DNA of 64,000 nucleotides from NCBI GenBank assembly GCA_012861695.1, contig JAAOOA010000016.1, positions 21,727,702 to 21,791,701 of the forward strand. The letters are read 5' to 3'. Positions within the stretch are counted from its first letter, which is position 1. Each line of letters begins with the position of its first letter. A program made the translations under genes and the position numbers. Of this stretch, positions 34,115 through 50,754 are shown one piece after another. Below the pieces are notes generated by a model. It saw nothing but the letters and a program-made list of their open reading frames with translations. It searched no databases and was not told the origin of the DNA. This stretch comes from Trematomus loennbergii. Its lineage: Eukaryota > Chordata > Actinopteri > Perciformes > Nototheniidae.

Positions 34115-34700
34115 CGGAGCGTCCACACAGCAGCGTTAAAAAAATCTTGGAGGTGGGCGTATCTGAAGCTTGGGGATTTTTTGCGAGCAAGGCACACAAC
34201 AACCAATCACATGAATCTCCCGCCCCCGACATACGAAGCAAAAAAGTTTGAAGTAAACTGGATATAAACTCCCCAAACAGGCGAAAACATACCACTGTCT
34301 CTGCCACCTCCCTCCATGCCTGGCTCCTCCAGTTTGTATCCCGGTAGGTAATAGGGACTGGTCATAAAGCACCGGGTGATTCCCTACCGCTAATTTCTCC
34401 TCCATGTTTTGGAATATGAGGAAATGACCTGCGGTATGTCTCTCCCAGCATACACGCCGTTTGATTGGCTAGAGCTTGAACGGTCAGATTTGCGTACATG
34501 GGATTTGATTGGCTGACGCTTCCACCTCAGCCTCAAAAGTTGAACATTGTTCAACTTTGAATCCTGAAAATCCTGAAAATCTCCGCTCGCCTGCCCACAA
34601 TGCAGTTCGGCGAAAAGTGAGGCAAAGTGACGTCACCCCATTCAAAGTGAATGGGCAGAAGCGTTTCAAGATTTTTTAACGCTGCTGTGTGGACGGTCCG
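34115..34700. mobile_element. Harbinger-type MITE with TTA duplication
   Basis: A 586-bp element has ends CGGAGCGTCCACACAGCAGC and, reverse-complemented, CGGACCGTCCACACAGCAGC. The repeats continue through GTTAAAAAA(A)TCTTG, about 36 bp with few differences. TTA lies on both sides (34112-34114, 34701-34703). A 3-bp TTA target fits the PIF/Harbinger group. No gene is inside. Confidence 0.85.
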
Positions 34701-36016
34701 TTAGAGTGGGTTGATCCCCTCACATGTCGAACACGCTGCGTCTTCAGAGCGTTATTTCATATATAACATAGTTGTATTCATATGATTTCTATTTAAATTA
34801 ATTTCTAGACACTCGATTCTAAATATACTTCAGGGATAACACACATCAGTTTTCTTTTTCTCAGCAAAAAAGGATTACGACATTAAATCTATAGTTGCAC
34901 TTTAGCAGGTAAGCATAGTGAGTGATACAACTGCTCCTCTACCATTATTATGATGCTCTTGTTGTAAGATGTGACACACACTTACAAGACTGAGTTGACA
35001 TTTAATATGTGAAGGAAACCAAGTTTAAAACACACTGCATTCACAACAACAAACTAGTCTCAATGTTTGAGAAACTGTAAATGATATCTCCAAAGTTCTG
35101 TAAATATTCAGGAAATTAGATGGTTGAACAAAAATAACACAGATATTTATAGGGGCCTCATTTTCATGTTCTCCTTCTGTGTTTATGATTTCCTCCTGGG
35201 TTGTTTACCGCTGAATGATATATTAAGTATGATTAATTCAGACAGGAGAGCTGCAGAGAGCATGCTGAATGGCTTCATATTCCCGCATGACAACAACTGA
35301 AGTGTTTGCAGTCTCAGTATGAGAAATGTATAAATAAAACAAATAAATATGACCAAGTCTAAATTGTAAAAGTATTTTACTAGAAGACTTTTGAAGGTTT
35401 TCCAACTCATGTTGCGCAGAAACTTGTCTGCCTCCAAAGGTCTCACCAGGCTAGCTGTTATCGCTTTTCCAGTCTTTCCAGTTTAAGAGTTGTATCAATC
35501 TTCTTATCGAACTCTTGGCAAAGGGTGTTGTTAAACAAAATGACATCAATCGTGTGATGCAGAGACATGTGGCCAAGTTTCTAAAAGGTCAAAAGTATAA
35601 TCTATCTCTGAAGATACGTAATGAGACATTTCTGTGAAAACAGGCCATCTCTGTGTCTGTGTGCATTTGCAATTTTCCATTACCAAACTGAATTTGGCAA
35701 AATATACCACATCTTATCTAATCTTATTATGTGGCAATTTCTGGCACAATGATTTTCTTGTTGATGTGTTATGCATCTGAAGGGGTGTAATTCAGAGAGC
35801 TGCAACGTTTTCAAATGTTATGTTTCAAATTTGCTAATGAGCCATGAGGAGATGGGACGCGTCATTGACTTCGAAAGCAACTGGTGAATGTTTCCAAAAA
35901 CACAATGAATTATGCATTTCAAGCACAGCTTCACAGCAATGAAGATATATTATTAAATATTTATTAAAAAAAGGTCTGACAGAGAGTTTAAGCAAAAGAG
36001 AGTAAGGGCCAAACTC

Positions 36017-36173
<157 letters not shown>

Positions 36174-39100
36174 CTTCAGAGCCCAGATTGTACTGCTTTA
36201 CTGCAGAACTAATTATCTTGGCTTTCCTAAAATCTCCACAGCAGCTGTATATCACTGCTGTCAAATGCAAAGATTTTCCATCATCGAAATGTCAACTGAG
36301 AAAAATCATACTTGTATAGAGATCTAAATGGTGGGGGGAGTACGTTTTGGAAAGTTATGAAGAGTTCAAACTACAAAAAAACATCATGGCTGCCTTTCAG
36401 TTTGTTGGTTAGAATTTCACTAATTTCATTGGATCTTTTTGTAATTGTAAATTCTGTTATTTCAGTTATTCTGCAACACAGCAGTCACAATTCCGTATTA
36501 TCAATAGCCATGAATGCACCACTCTAACGGTCAAAAAACTGCTACTCTGTTGTTCTTGAAACGGGTTGTTTGAGGACCAAAATGCAGCACACTGGATAGC
36601 AGGTAACAGTTTATAATGACATTTAATACCAAAGCTCCACAGGTACAGAGCAGGACAGCTAACACACTTACCACAAAAAGTAAGGACCTTTGTGTTTGGT
36701 AGATAATTTCTTGGCAGAGGAGATTTGTCACATGCATGTTCCTCATAAATGTTGCACCATTTGAAAGATAAATACACAGGCTTTCCAACAGTATAAGATG
36801 TATGCCAAGAAGCATTGTTACTGTACAGGTGGAGGTGGGAGGAGTGAAACATGACTGAGGTGAAGCTGGCAGGGAAAGAAGCAGACGGTGATAGTTCTTC
36901 CTATGGAAATTGTTTTCAATGTGGATCCTTACATAGCACCCTTTACTCCGGTCGCATTTGCGTGTTTGGAAACATGTGCAACCCAGAATAAAACAGGTGT
37001 AGCACATGCGAGGCGATTAGGGTCCTTAAGGGTGACCAGATGTCAGTTGTGTACGGTAAAGATCCTATTCTGAGTAAAGCTGAGTAAGTCCTCAGTGACC
37101 AAACTCACCCTTTACACAATAGGTTCAAGCCATCAGGACAAAGAAAGGATCCTGCAAAGGAAAATAAAACAGCCAGGTCTAGAAGATATTTTGTTACTTC
37201 AGCAATTAGACTAAAATGGACAGTTCATAAACACAAGATTGATGGTGTTTTGGTCAAGGCTTATAATGGTGCAAAATATATATTTATATTCATTAGCTGA
37301 TTATGCTGTTGAAGGGATCTTTATATAAGTGTGTTTGTGTGTCTGTGTATGCTAGAGCGTAGGAGGTTGGAAGTGCTGTTACTGTGTGCTTCGTTACCTT
37401 GACCTTTGGTGTCCATTTTGAAAAATGGTTGAAGGTTTAAGCTAAAAATTGGAAGTAGAGTGAGCATCTCTGTGTTTGCTTCCTGCAAGACTCCTGTGAC
37501 CTCTGAAATTATTCAAAAATCCAAATCCTGCTTTACTTGGATGCAACTTGCTGATATGTAATATATTGAATGCTGCTTGGGTCTTTACATGGGATTTATG
37601 GATAAGAAGAACAAACAAACAGCTATAATAAAGTATAGTGGTCAGAAAAGAGCTTTAATTACTTAGATAAACATGGTGACAATATGATTGGTAATAAATA
37701 CATAATAATTATTTTAAACGTTTTTATAAACATTTAACCCACATTAAATGGTGATAACAAAATAAACCTAGTCAAGAACAACTCATTCGGTACGTATTGT
37801 GCTGAACACTCTTTTGAAACTGTTTTACCACCTGCCGTCTCTGAATGTTTTATTCAACGTATTACGTTCCTGGTTGTTTTAATGTTCCTGAGTTGAAGCA
37901 GAATTTAATTTCAGGTTTGTTGGGCTCCACTGAAAGTCTGTTTTCATTGTTGTGTTGACTGAGAGCATGAACTTTTCAAGAAATGTGTCAAATTAAATGT
38001 GAAACACTGTGCCGACTAAGAAAAGGGTTTATTTCCAAACAACTTGAGCTGTCATGTTAAACTACCTCAGTGCTACAGAAACAAGTTGGGTAGTAAAATG
38101 CTTTTATTCTGCCTCAACGCCTCTTGGATTAAAACTCATTCACCTGTGAACCAGACTGTGACTGTGATTGAACAGGACTGCCATTACAACATTACAATTC
38201 TTCATAGTTTGGAGACTCATTCATCTTCCTAATTATGAGGTGCAGACGTTTGAGTACTGCATGTACTGGGAAGTTATTTTTTGATGATATCATTAACCAT
38301 GTGCTTCACTGTGTAGTTTGAACATTACCTTCATAATATGCTTCACTTTCAGCATCAGCACTAAGTGAAAATGGAGAGCTTGTTCCCACTAAGCTATCTC
38401 CCCGAAGACTGTCAGGCTGCTTCAATGTCTCACATTCAACTTTTTTTTTACATAAGAAAAGGTGAGAAAAGGTTTCTCTGGTCCAATCTGAAAAAGGTGT
38501 TGAAGGTGATATTATATTATGCAGCTCTGTCCTTTTTATTTCCTCTCTTTCTCAGTGAGATACTACAGTACGTCGTGGATAGGGTTTATCATTATACTAC
38601 ATTACTTAAAGTGAACAAATATTACATTTATATATACAGATAAATAAACCTTTTCACATGCTTAATACCATAATTATCCTCTCATGCTGTTCTGTGTCGT
38701 AGGGCGTAATAACAGCAGCTATACAGGTCAGGACCCAGACTCCCACATACTGTTTCTACAGAGGCACTTAGAGAGCACAGATTACTGCTAAGGCTAATCC
38801 ACTCCGAAATGAAATGTGTTCTTCCTTGTCCTATGCTTTACCCTTCCACCAAGTTTCATGAAAATCAGTCCGTTATTTTTCACCGTTATCCTGCTGTCAG
38901 ACACACAAAACAAATAGAAAACACTAACTCTTTGGAGGAGCTGATAATAACCTCATCTATCATTAGTAATGCTTGCCCCATGATTAAGAATACCTTTCTT
39001 GCTTAGAGAATACATCGCATGGATGTGTTCATAGCTCTGTGGACTTTTATTATTGTAAAAAAAATCAAAGTAAATACAAAAGTATATCCATAAAGTTGTG

Positions 39101-40327
39101 ATGTAAATGTATACGGTCTTATTCCACCAAGTAGATTGAGAAGGCAACAACAGTGTCACAAAGCAATGTTATACTGTAAAAATACTTATATCTAAAATAT
39201 TATCTAAATCAAATCACATCAATCTGATATCATATAGAAATATAAAATAGCGGTAATACTGCACCTGCTTCTGACTAATAGTCTTTATCCGTCAGGCCTG
39301 AGGTAAGATGAGACTCAGTGGGAGGCAGTGCTGAAATGTAAAGGGCCATTTCTGAGCTGTCACTTTGTCCCGCTGAGATAATATCCTGAACAACAATTCT
39401 GAGTTTGTATCCAGCCTTGAATTGCTTTCCCAGAAACTGTGTTTTTTGTGTGGGTGAAAAAAGGAAAACAACAAAACTGACTTTAAAAGGACTAAATGTC
39501 AAAGCAATCTGTCCAAGAGTTGTTGAGACATTTCATTCAAGACCCTAAATGTCAACCTAAATCTGAAGGAGAAGACAGGGAACACTACTGTCTTACGATC
39601 TGGTAGACATGAACGTCACAATGTGCAGAATTGTATGACAAACTTAGGTTGTTTTGATACTCAGAGTGCATAATACTGGTGGACTGAACTCCTCATGAAC
39701 AACGATGGTCTGATTGAAAAGTCATGTAAGTAAAAATCTAATTTAGAAGAGACTAAGTATACAACTGAGACAGGATAGCAGATTTTAGAGAGGTTGTTGA
39801 GATACTGCAAATTGAAATGCCGAGGGCAGACTATGTAACCGTAAATGGATGAAACTTGCTCAGAATCTCTCAACGTAATACAAAATTAAGTTTTACCGCT
39901 AGACCATAGACAGCCAGGGATTATTAAGCCTTATATTATCTAGCCTTCTCACCTACAAAAAGACTTCACACTCGTCTGGGCAGGCTTCAAATCCAGCTCA
40001 GTGGAAAAGGGAGGCAGTGAATACCGAATGCTTCACTGAACAGGAGCCTCTGACAGAGAGAGATAGCTATTGCATCTTTAACAGCCATCTCATTTCTTTT
40101 TCATTTTTTTTTCTCCGTGGCATATTAAAAATGCTAGATATGCACACATCTGGGGAAAGGATCAGACTGTTAGAAGCTCACTGTGTATTCATTATTAAAT
40201 GTTATTTTAATGGACATAACAATATACTATTTTTGACTCTTCTTGATCTAGATGAAAATCAACTGCCCTTTGATTTTGTTTGTGGAATCGCACTCAAGCT
40301 GTTAACATCATTGTATTTCCTAGAATG

Positions 40328-40455
<128 letters not shown>

Positions 40456-41900
40456 AGATTCACAGACACTTGCCGTTGTTGTAAGCTATTGATTTCCCCA
40501 AACTATGCTCTTGTAACCGCGCATTCAGCGCTGAAGCATTCTCTGTGAGACTTTCAGACAACCTGACAGGTACCATAAGTATACCTACAGGCTGTAGGTC
40601 CATCACTCCTCCTTCTCTCCCTCGCTGTATCTCACACACACATATATTCCAACAGCAGTGAACCGAATTAACGCCAGAGAAAGCCCCAGAAGGCAGTCTG
40701 AGCTCAACTTGAGAAATCACACAAACACAATGACCCCAGGCTGAAAGATAACAGTCGAACAGTGTCTTGGAGCAGAGATGGTGTTATGGTCTGCAGGTTG
40801 GGATGTGATTGAAGTGACACACAGCAGTGAGGCTCCAGGGAGGCCACTGTCTGTCGATCCAGCGCTTCAATCCAGACTGAAATCTCTCAACAACTGTTAG
40901 AGGGGTTTTAGAGCTGCAAGGATCAGTGCACTAATTGATAAGTCAGGGTAAGAAAGATAATTAGCCAACCATGCTATTAACAGTTTTTAGCTGCTCAAAT
41001 GTGGAGAAATCTTTCTCTATTTTATATCATATCTATATGTATATCTTAAGTTTTGGACTGACCTAACAAGACATTTCAAACTTCCCCTTGCACCATAAAA
41101 ACATTGAATGGCCTTTTTTTTCTTTTTATTATTTTCTGGCATTTTAAAGACCAATTCATTGTTTAATAAAAAAACAATCTGTAAATCAATTAATAATGAA
41201 AATAATAATTAGTTGCTGCCCTAATGGATTACCTTTCATAAACTGTCCAACCCCTTTGATCTTATGTCTTTCAAACAAATACCCACATCCACACATTTGA
41301 TTTCTTTGCATACAAAGGGTAGTTTTTGCTTAGTTGATCATGCAGAGTATTAGAATTCAGACAATGCACAGACATGTTTGGACTTAAATGTTCATCCCTT
41401 AGACACACTGACACGCAGTTGTCTTGTTTATAGAGGCTCCCCTCTCTAACCCCTGCTGCGTATTTGAGAGCCACAATGAAGCGGAGCACTGTCTTGACCT
41501 TCTCACATGCAAATCAGTGCAACAGTCCTCAATCCCTTTCAATGAACCAATGGTGTCAGGGAACATGGTCCACCTTTTCCCCTGCACCCTCCCTCTGTAG
41601 AGTCCCTCATGTCTGAGTGTATCTGATGCATAAAGATGGAGGACTAACGCTAAATAGCCTATGTAAAAATATTCAATATGTCTATTCCAGTATGAAGTCC
41701 ATGCACACTTTAGCCTAGTTTTCATAAACACCAAACCATGAGAATGCCTCTCTCTATGCACTCGCGCAACAAAGTGTGTTATCTGTCAGATAAAAGCCTC
41801 TTATTGCCACTGTAGCGGTAATAATGTGTTTTCCATTTTCCTTTCACGCAATGGTCACATACATGCATAACGATTTTTCACTGCCGCATCAGTACATCTC

Positions 41901-42056
<156 letters not shown>

Positions 42057-43109
42057 GAGAGAGAGAGAGCAGAGTTTTGGTGCCCCCCTGTGTTAATGGT
42101 AGGAAAATCTAGTTTGAACAGTCATCACTACTGAGGCTCTCTGACTCACGCTGCAAGTAAAACATCCGAACACAAAACCCAGAGAGACACTCATTCAAAT
42201 GTTCGCACTAATGACGTATTCTTAAAAATTAGACTTCAACTGAGTAGATGATACATGACTTCATAAGCTACAGAATAGTATATTGAGTCAGAAAAAGACG
42301 GTCTGGTCTCTGATATATGTAGCAGAGATTACTCATTCATTACAAATGAATATATTAATGGATGGGTGAAGTCATAACCGGAGTTATTTTTCTTTCTTGT
42401 GTCAGGATTGGTAGTGTTTTATAATAGCTGCCTCAGCGCTAGAGTATGAATTCCAAAAAAAACATAATAATAATGACAATCAAACACCTATTTACAGGCC
42501 GTGCTGTTTGACTTAAAATAAAGGATTGCCAATTGAAAACAGAGAAAATATTTCTAAAATCTATCTCTGTAGCATCCTTATTTCACATTTTCATTTATAA
42601 GATCTCAAACTTAATACAGCTGACAAAGCCCTGTGCAAGTGCATTTTTAAATAAAATGTTTTCTCAGATGTACATATGTATCTGTTCATAAAGTAGTATT
42701 TTATTAGTATACAAAAATGTGGTATGGTCACTATCTGAATAGGCCCCTTATAAATATACACAAAACTAATAGAAGGCTGTGTTTAAAGATAAATAATGTA
42801 AGATATTCTGTGATTTGATAAGGGTGACACTACATTCCTGAGGTCACCATTTATTGCATGACACAGTGTGTGTGGGTCATGGAGGCATTTCAAATATATA
42901 TATGTTACTGTTTTATAACCTAAGGATGCATTTCCTCTGTCTCTTGAGGTCATTACTAAGTGACTGTGTATCTCTCCATCATTCAGATATTTCAAGGATT
43001 TCTGTCCCAAAATATACTGAAATAAAACTGAATGCAGCAGCGGTTTTATAAAGAATATCCTGTGTTTTGTAGTTGTTGTGCAACAGCAGTGATGTAATAG
43101 TGACCCTCT

Positions 43110-43358
43110 GTGCATTATCCCCTGTACGTGTGGAGCCTCCGGTGCATCCTCTCGCTCCGCAGCCCCGGAGCAGCGCGCCTGCGCAGTGCATCCAGGGGCT
43201 CGGCGGCGATCGGTGCTGAAGTGGGGCGGATGGCAGAAAAACAGCGGCGATGGACATTACACCGCAGGATTCCCATTTACGATGTCGTTAAATAAGCATC
43301 GGGACGTCGCGTTTTCACACCCATCACCCTAGGACGCTGACAGCCGGACGCAAATGGG
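43110..43358 (+). promoter_or_regulatory. GC-rich promoter and probable 5' non-coding exon of the RGS gene
   Basis: A CpG-rich stretch in otherwise AT-rich DNA contains GCGCCTGCGCAG at 43174-43185, close to the NRF1 consensus, and no TATA box. An AATGGG/GTAAGA donor at 43358 could end the first non-coding exon. The same strand and the absence of any nearer promoter-like region link it to the RGS coding exons; the transcription start is not defined. Confidence 0.55.
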
Positions 43359-46034
43359 GTAAGATGCTGATTATTGTGCGTAAAAAGCTCCACACGGGCA
43401 GGCTAGCTGACGTTAGCACGGCGCTAGCTGCTGCTTCACCTCCTCCTCTCGCTGCAAAGAGATAGCGGATCTGTCGGCTAAAGCTAGCGAGGAGAAAGTG
43501 GGTGGTGTTTGATTCCTGAAAAATGTTCGGTGCGACAGTGAGCACCGTGCAGCCCTCTCTGTAATCGCGTTATGGCACTGAGGTGTCAGCTGGGAGGGGG
43601 AACTCCTCTCCAGGCTGGTCCGACCTGCAGCGGCTCAGATGTTTCGGACAGCTGCAGGAGGAACCATGCAAACAGCCAGCAGCTAGCAGAGCTACTGCAC
43701 AGGGTCCGATCAGCCTACTTATTATCTGAAGATATGCACGGGCCTTCGGGCAGATGCAACGGTGCTGCGACAGCTCCCTGCATCATGCATCCACCTCTCT
43801 CCACTTTAAAGTTGATTTAGCTAAGTGTCTATGAACCTTTTTTATTCCTTTACTGTCATGCACTGACTAGAGAGGGTGTCGTGCCCAGCTGAGGGAGCAC
43901 CCACACTGCAGTCTCCCATGGGTGTGTTGAGTCACAGGAGGATGACCCTGATCTGATGAAGGCCACAACGCGTTTTTCTTACAATAAAGTTGTGCTGTTG
44001 TTGACCTTTTGAGTGAAGGGAGCTACTACATCCTGACACTTTCTGATTTATCTTCTCATTAAGCTTTTACTCTTCCATCAGAGAGGTTTTATACAATACA
44101 AGCTCTCTTATCTACTTATTGAGGTTGTGTGCTTGTAGGGTGGATATATTTGACTTGATGTATGTACTTCAAACACTTCAATGATCCCTAAATGCAGTGC
44201 GAGTGATATCCTAATTGATCTCATAGAGCTAAAATGGCTATAGGGCTTATTCTTGTTTGATAGATCATTGTGATGTGGAGGCCAAGCTGCTTTTATGTAA
44301 ATCATCAATAACATGATTCAATAGCTTATAAGTCAAATATTGTATTAGGTCTGCAAAATAACACTTACTTTCATTATCAATTGACACTGGGATTTTCCTC
44401 ATATTTTCTTGTTAAACCATTGTTGACATTTCCAACACTTTGGTAATTATCATCTTTTTTTGGAAGCATATAATGGCCATCTTCCTCCTGGGAACTTTCA
44501 CAAGTACTACACATAATCCTTTCTTTACACACAGCTACGAAGAAAATCACTCATCATAGACTTCTAATATACAAGGGGAACTTTTGTTTTCAAACCTATC
44601 GAGGCTCCTCGCTACAGGAATGGTTTAACAGTTCGAAACAGCTTGCTGTGCCATATCTTTTGATTTTGGCTACTTGTTAAACGTTTCTAGGTATTGACTT
44701 TTGCTACAATTTCTATTTGTTGAAAGGAAAAATGATCTACATTCAGGAAAAACAACTAAAGAAAAATACATGACTTGACTTTGCAATTAAGGTGATTCAG
44801 AAACACAGTAGTAAATAAATACAACAAATGTTTCATAAGTAATATAAGTGATTATCGTGATAATTGGTTGTTCTTCAATGACCTTAACTTCCTGATCTGA
44901 GTCACTAAATGTAACAGCCTGACATAAAGACATAAAAGATAATTCCTCGTACGTGTGAACCTACCTGGCAATAAACCCGTTTCTGAGTATCCAGTGTTGC
45001 GGTCAACATCTGAACACTTCTGAGCTAATGTTATGAGGAAGCAAATTGTCTGAACAGTAATTCATGTAAAAAAACATGAAAACAGGCAGCATGAGAGTGT
45101 CCGAGCTGCTCTGTCTCCTTCAGGCTCTTAGTCAGTTTCCGTCAGGGACAAAATCACGCTAATGGCATCTGACTGTGATTGAGTGTCGGGTTGTGACACC
45201 AACGATTGGCCTAATCTATTCATGATGAGTGTCTAAACTGAGGCCTAGTCCCCACATAAACCCAGGGATTTATTTTTAAAGGTAGCCTTTTCCATCATGA
45301 TGATAATGCTTTTCCTGATTAGTTTATTTAATATTTTTCGACTACATCACTGAGCTTATTACAGATATATCGGTATTCAGTGCATATGTTGGGAGATGCA
45401 TCATAGGAAATAAATGCATAAATGCCAAGGTTATGGTTGAGGTAGATTTGATAAAAGTATTGGAATGTCACAAATTATTGTTGCCATTATTGATAAATCT
45501 CTAAATTGTATTTTTCTACATTTAAAAAGATGGAAAGGAAACATGCCCTTTTGAAAATACCTTTTCAATAACATCAAAATAAAATAGCACTAGATGCTAT
45601 AATGCTATATGTGATGACCAACATTATTACAACATTAAAATGTAGTCGATAGGTAATGGATTAATAAGCTAATTGTTTTAGCCTTAAACAGTGTGGCCGT
45701 TTCCTCATGTGTCCCAAGAGAGCGTTTACACTTTTTTTTCAAAACTAAAGTAGAGTACGAACATTTCTGGTCAAAAACACATTTCAGGGATTGTTATCAA
45801 AAGTGTTGATGTATAAAAATGTATATCAGCTGATCGAACTATAAGATCGTTAGTATGCAGCGATAAGTATGTAGTGTGGTTTCTGCTCTCACTGCATCAT
45901 ACAGTATGCACTATGTCATTGCACAAGCAGTGGATATATCTCCACATCGTTGTCACCAAACATTTCTGCACCTTTACTTGCTGGATCAAATGGTTCTGTT
46001 GTGATTCTGACTCTTTGTCCTGTGTGCTTTTCAG

Positions 46035-46376
46035 ATGCTGTACTTTCGCTGCTCCCTGCACTCTCGAGTCTATAAATGACCCTTTCACCGAGATCTGAGG
46101 AAGCCTAGGAGGCGACGGCGAGTGAAATCAGGACACGAGGAGAGGAAGTAGTTACATTTCACCTCAGCTCCTGTGTCTTCAGGGATGGTGAGACGAGTAA
46201 CTTCTCTTCCCTGTGGTGAAAAGACCCTCCCCTCCAACAAGCCAGACAGCCGATCCGTTAGCCAATCAGACGCCCAGACCCTCACTGCTTCAACCAGCCT
46301 GCTAGCATCCAGCAACCTGTTACCTCACGCCATGACTGCGCTGTCTCACCTGTTTCCAGAAAATCACTAATTCATG
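46035..46376 (+). other. Candidate 5' untranslated exon of the RGS gene
   Basis: A 342-bp segment, GC-richer than its surroundings, lies between a pyrimidine-rich CTTTTCAG acceptor and an ATTCATG/GTAAGT donor. It holds a 65-codon open frame ending at TAA before the donor, which resembles no known protein, so it is more likely 5' UTR than coding. A MITE begins 46 bases after the donor. Confidence 0.4.
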
Positions 46377-46421
46377 GTAAGTTGCACTTCTGTCCGTTGT
46401 GGTATCACTCCTTTCACTTAA

Positions 46422-47398
46422 AGTGGACCTATCATGCTATATTTAAATGATATATTGTAGGGCCATACCTATATAAGGTATATTTATACGTTTCTGTTTT
46501 CAAAATACCAAACAGATCATGCATTTTAGCCATGCCTCATTTCGCTCTATGTGCTGTTTGCTGTCTACGGGGCTGATTCTGTGAGCTGCAGCTGACCACC
46601 CCCCTGCAGGAGAGGGGAGCCGTGCTCTGATCAAGTCAAGAGGGGGAGAAAAAAGATCTCCGTCCTCCGTGTTTTATTATATTATTATAGGCCTATAGAG
46701 TCGTTATTCATTTGTTTTAAAGCTCAATAATATAAAGAAGACCTTTGACCGGCACTTTTCTAATTTTGTCCGTAAGATTTAAACTTTAACGGACATCTTG
46801 ACCTGCGAAAGAAACTGAAACTGAAACTCTGTCGCACGGTCCCCTCGTTCCTTGGAAGAGGCGGAGAGGTGGGTGTTTGTCATCTGCTGGTGGACTAACC
46901 GGAGAGAATTACAGTGCTTGCCTCGACGGGGAGGGATTGCATTGAATTAAAGCAGCGGGAGCAAACGCTTGCCTCGGGGAGGGAGAAAAAAAGCCACAGC
47001 GGAGAATAAACAGAAGGGTAACCATGGTAACTATGGGCGGGAAGTCTTCTTCGCTGCTTTTGTGGCAGACTACAGCGCCACTTACAGGCCTGGCATATGT
47101 ACTACAGCGTCTCCAGCGCTTCGAGCGGCAATGGCCGGCCGTGGCCCAACCCCACATTCCTCTGATAGGTGGAGAGTTGGCCCAATAGCCGTAGCGCCAC
47201 TTCTGTGACGTCAGTGAAGTGTTCAAATCTGGATCAGTTTTTATCAGATCCGTTGCAGCCCCTTTTTTAGAGATTTGGGTATGGAGGAAAATAGAGAGGG
47301 TTGTGTTTTCTGACACTTGGTGAGTTCCCTGGAACACCGGGGACACATATTCATGTATAAAAGACGTACAAAAGTGCATTTTGCATGATAGGTCCCCT
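46422..47398. mobile_element. TTAA-flanked MITE of about 1 kb in the RGS intron
   Basis: The ends AGTGGACCTATCATGC and, reverse-complemented, AGGGGACCTATCATGC lie between TTAA sites (46418-46421, 47399-47402). It is non-coding. A diverged, inverted relative is split by the element at 9719-16484. TTAA targets point to a piggyBac-type mobiliser. Confidence 0.82.
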
Positions 47399-47402
47399 TT
47401 AA

Positions 47403-50600
<3,198 letters not shown>

Positions 50601-50648
50601 TTATTTTCTGTGTGCATTGTGAAGCCCCGCAGTGTGAGTGGAGTGGAG

Positions 50649-50754
50649 ATGAGAAAAAGGCAGGCGGCGCACATCGAGGCCCCCCCCCGGCCCCCGGACA
50701 GCCCCGACCCAACGCCTGCTGCCTCTGCTGGTGCGGCTGCTGCAAGTGTCTCTG
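50649..50754 (+). CDS. rgs19: rgs19-like coding exon 1 (N-terminus and cysteine string)
   Basis: It begins ATGAGAAAAAGGCAG and ends at CTCTG/GTAGGA. It reads MRKRQAAHIEAPPRPPDSPD in the first frame and NACCLCWCGCCKCL in the next, so one base is missing between them, at the CCC/AAC junction near 50708-50712 or in the C-runs before it. The start is set by the MRKRQ match to RGS17/RGS20 N-termini. Confidence 0.8.

Noticed and set aside
36466..37007. Overlapping minus-strand frames of 128 and 158 codons
   Set aside because: They overlap each other in different frames, show no domain and have no supporting splice or promoter signals.
46173..46370. 65-codon frame as an alternative N-terminus of the RGS protein
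   Set aside because: It ends at TAA before the donor and does not resemble known RGS N-termini.
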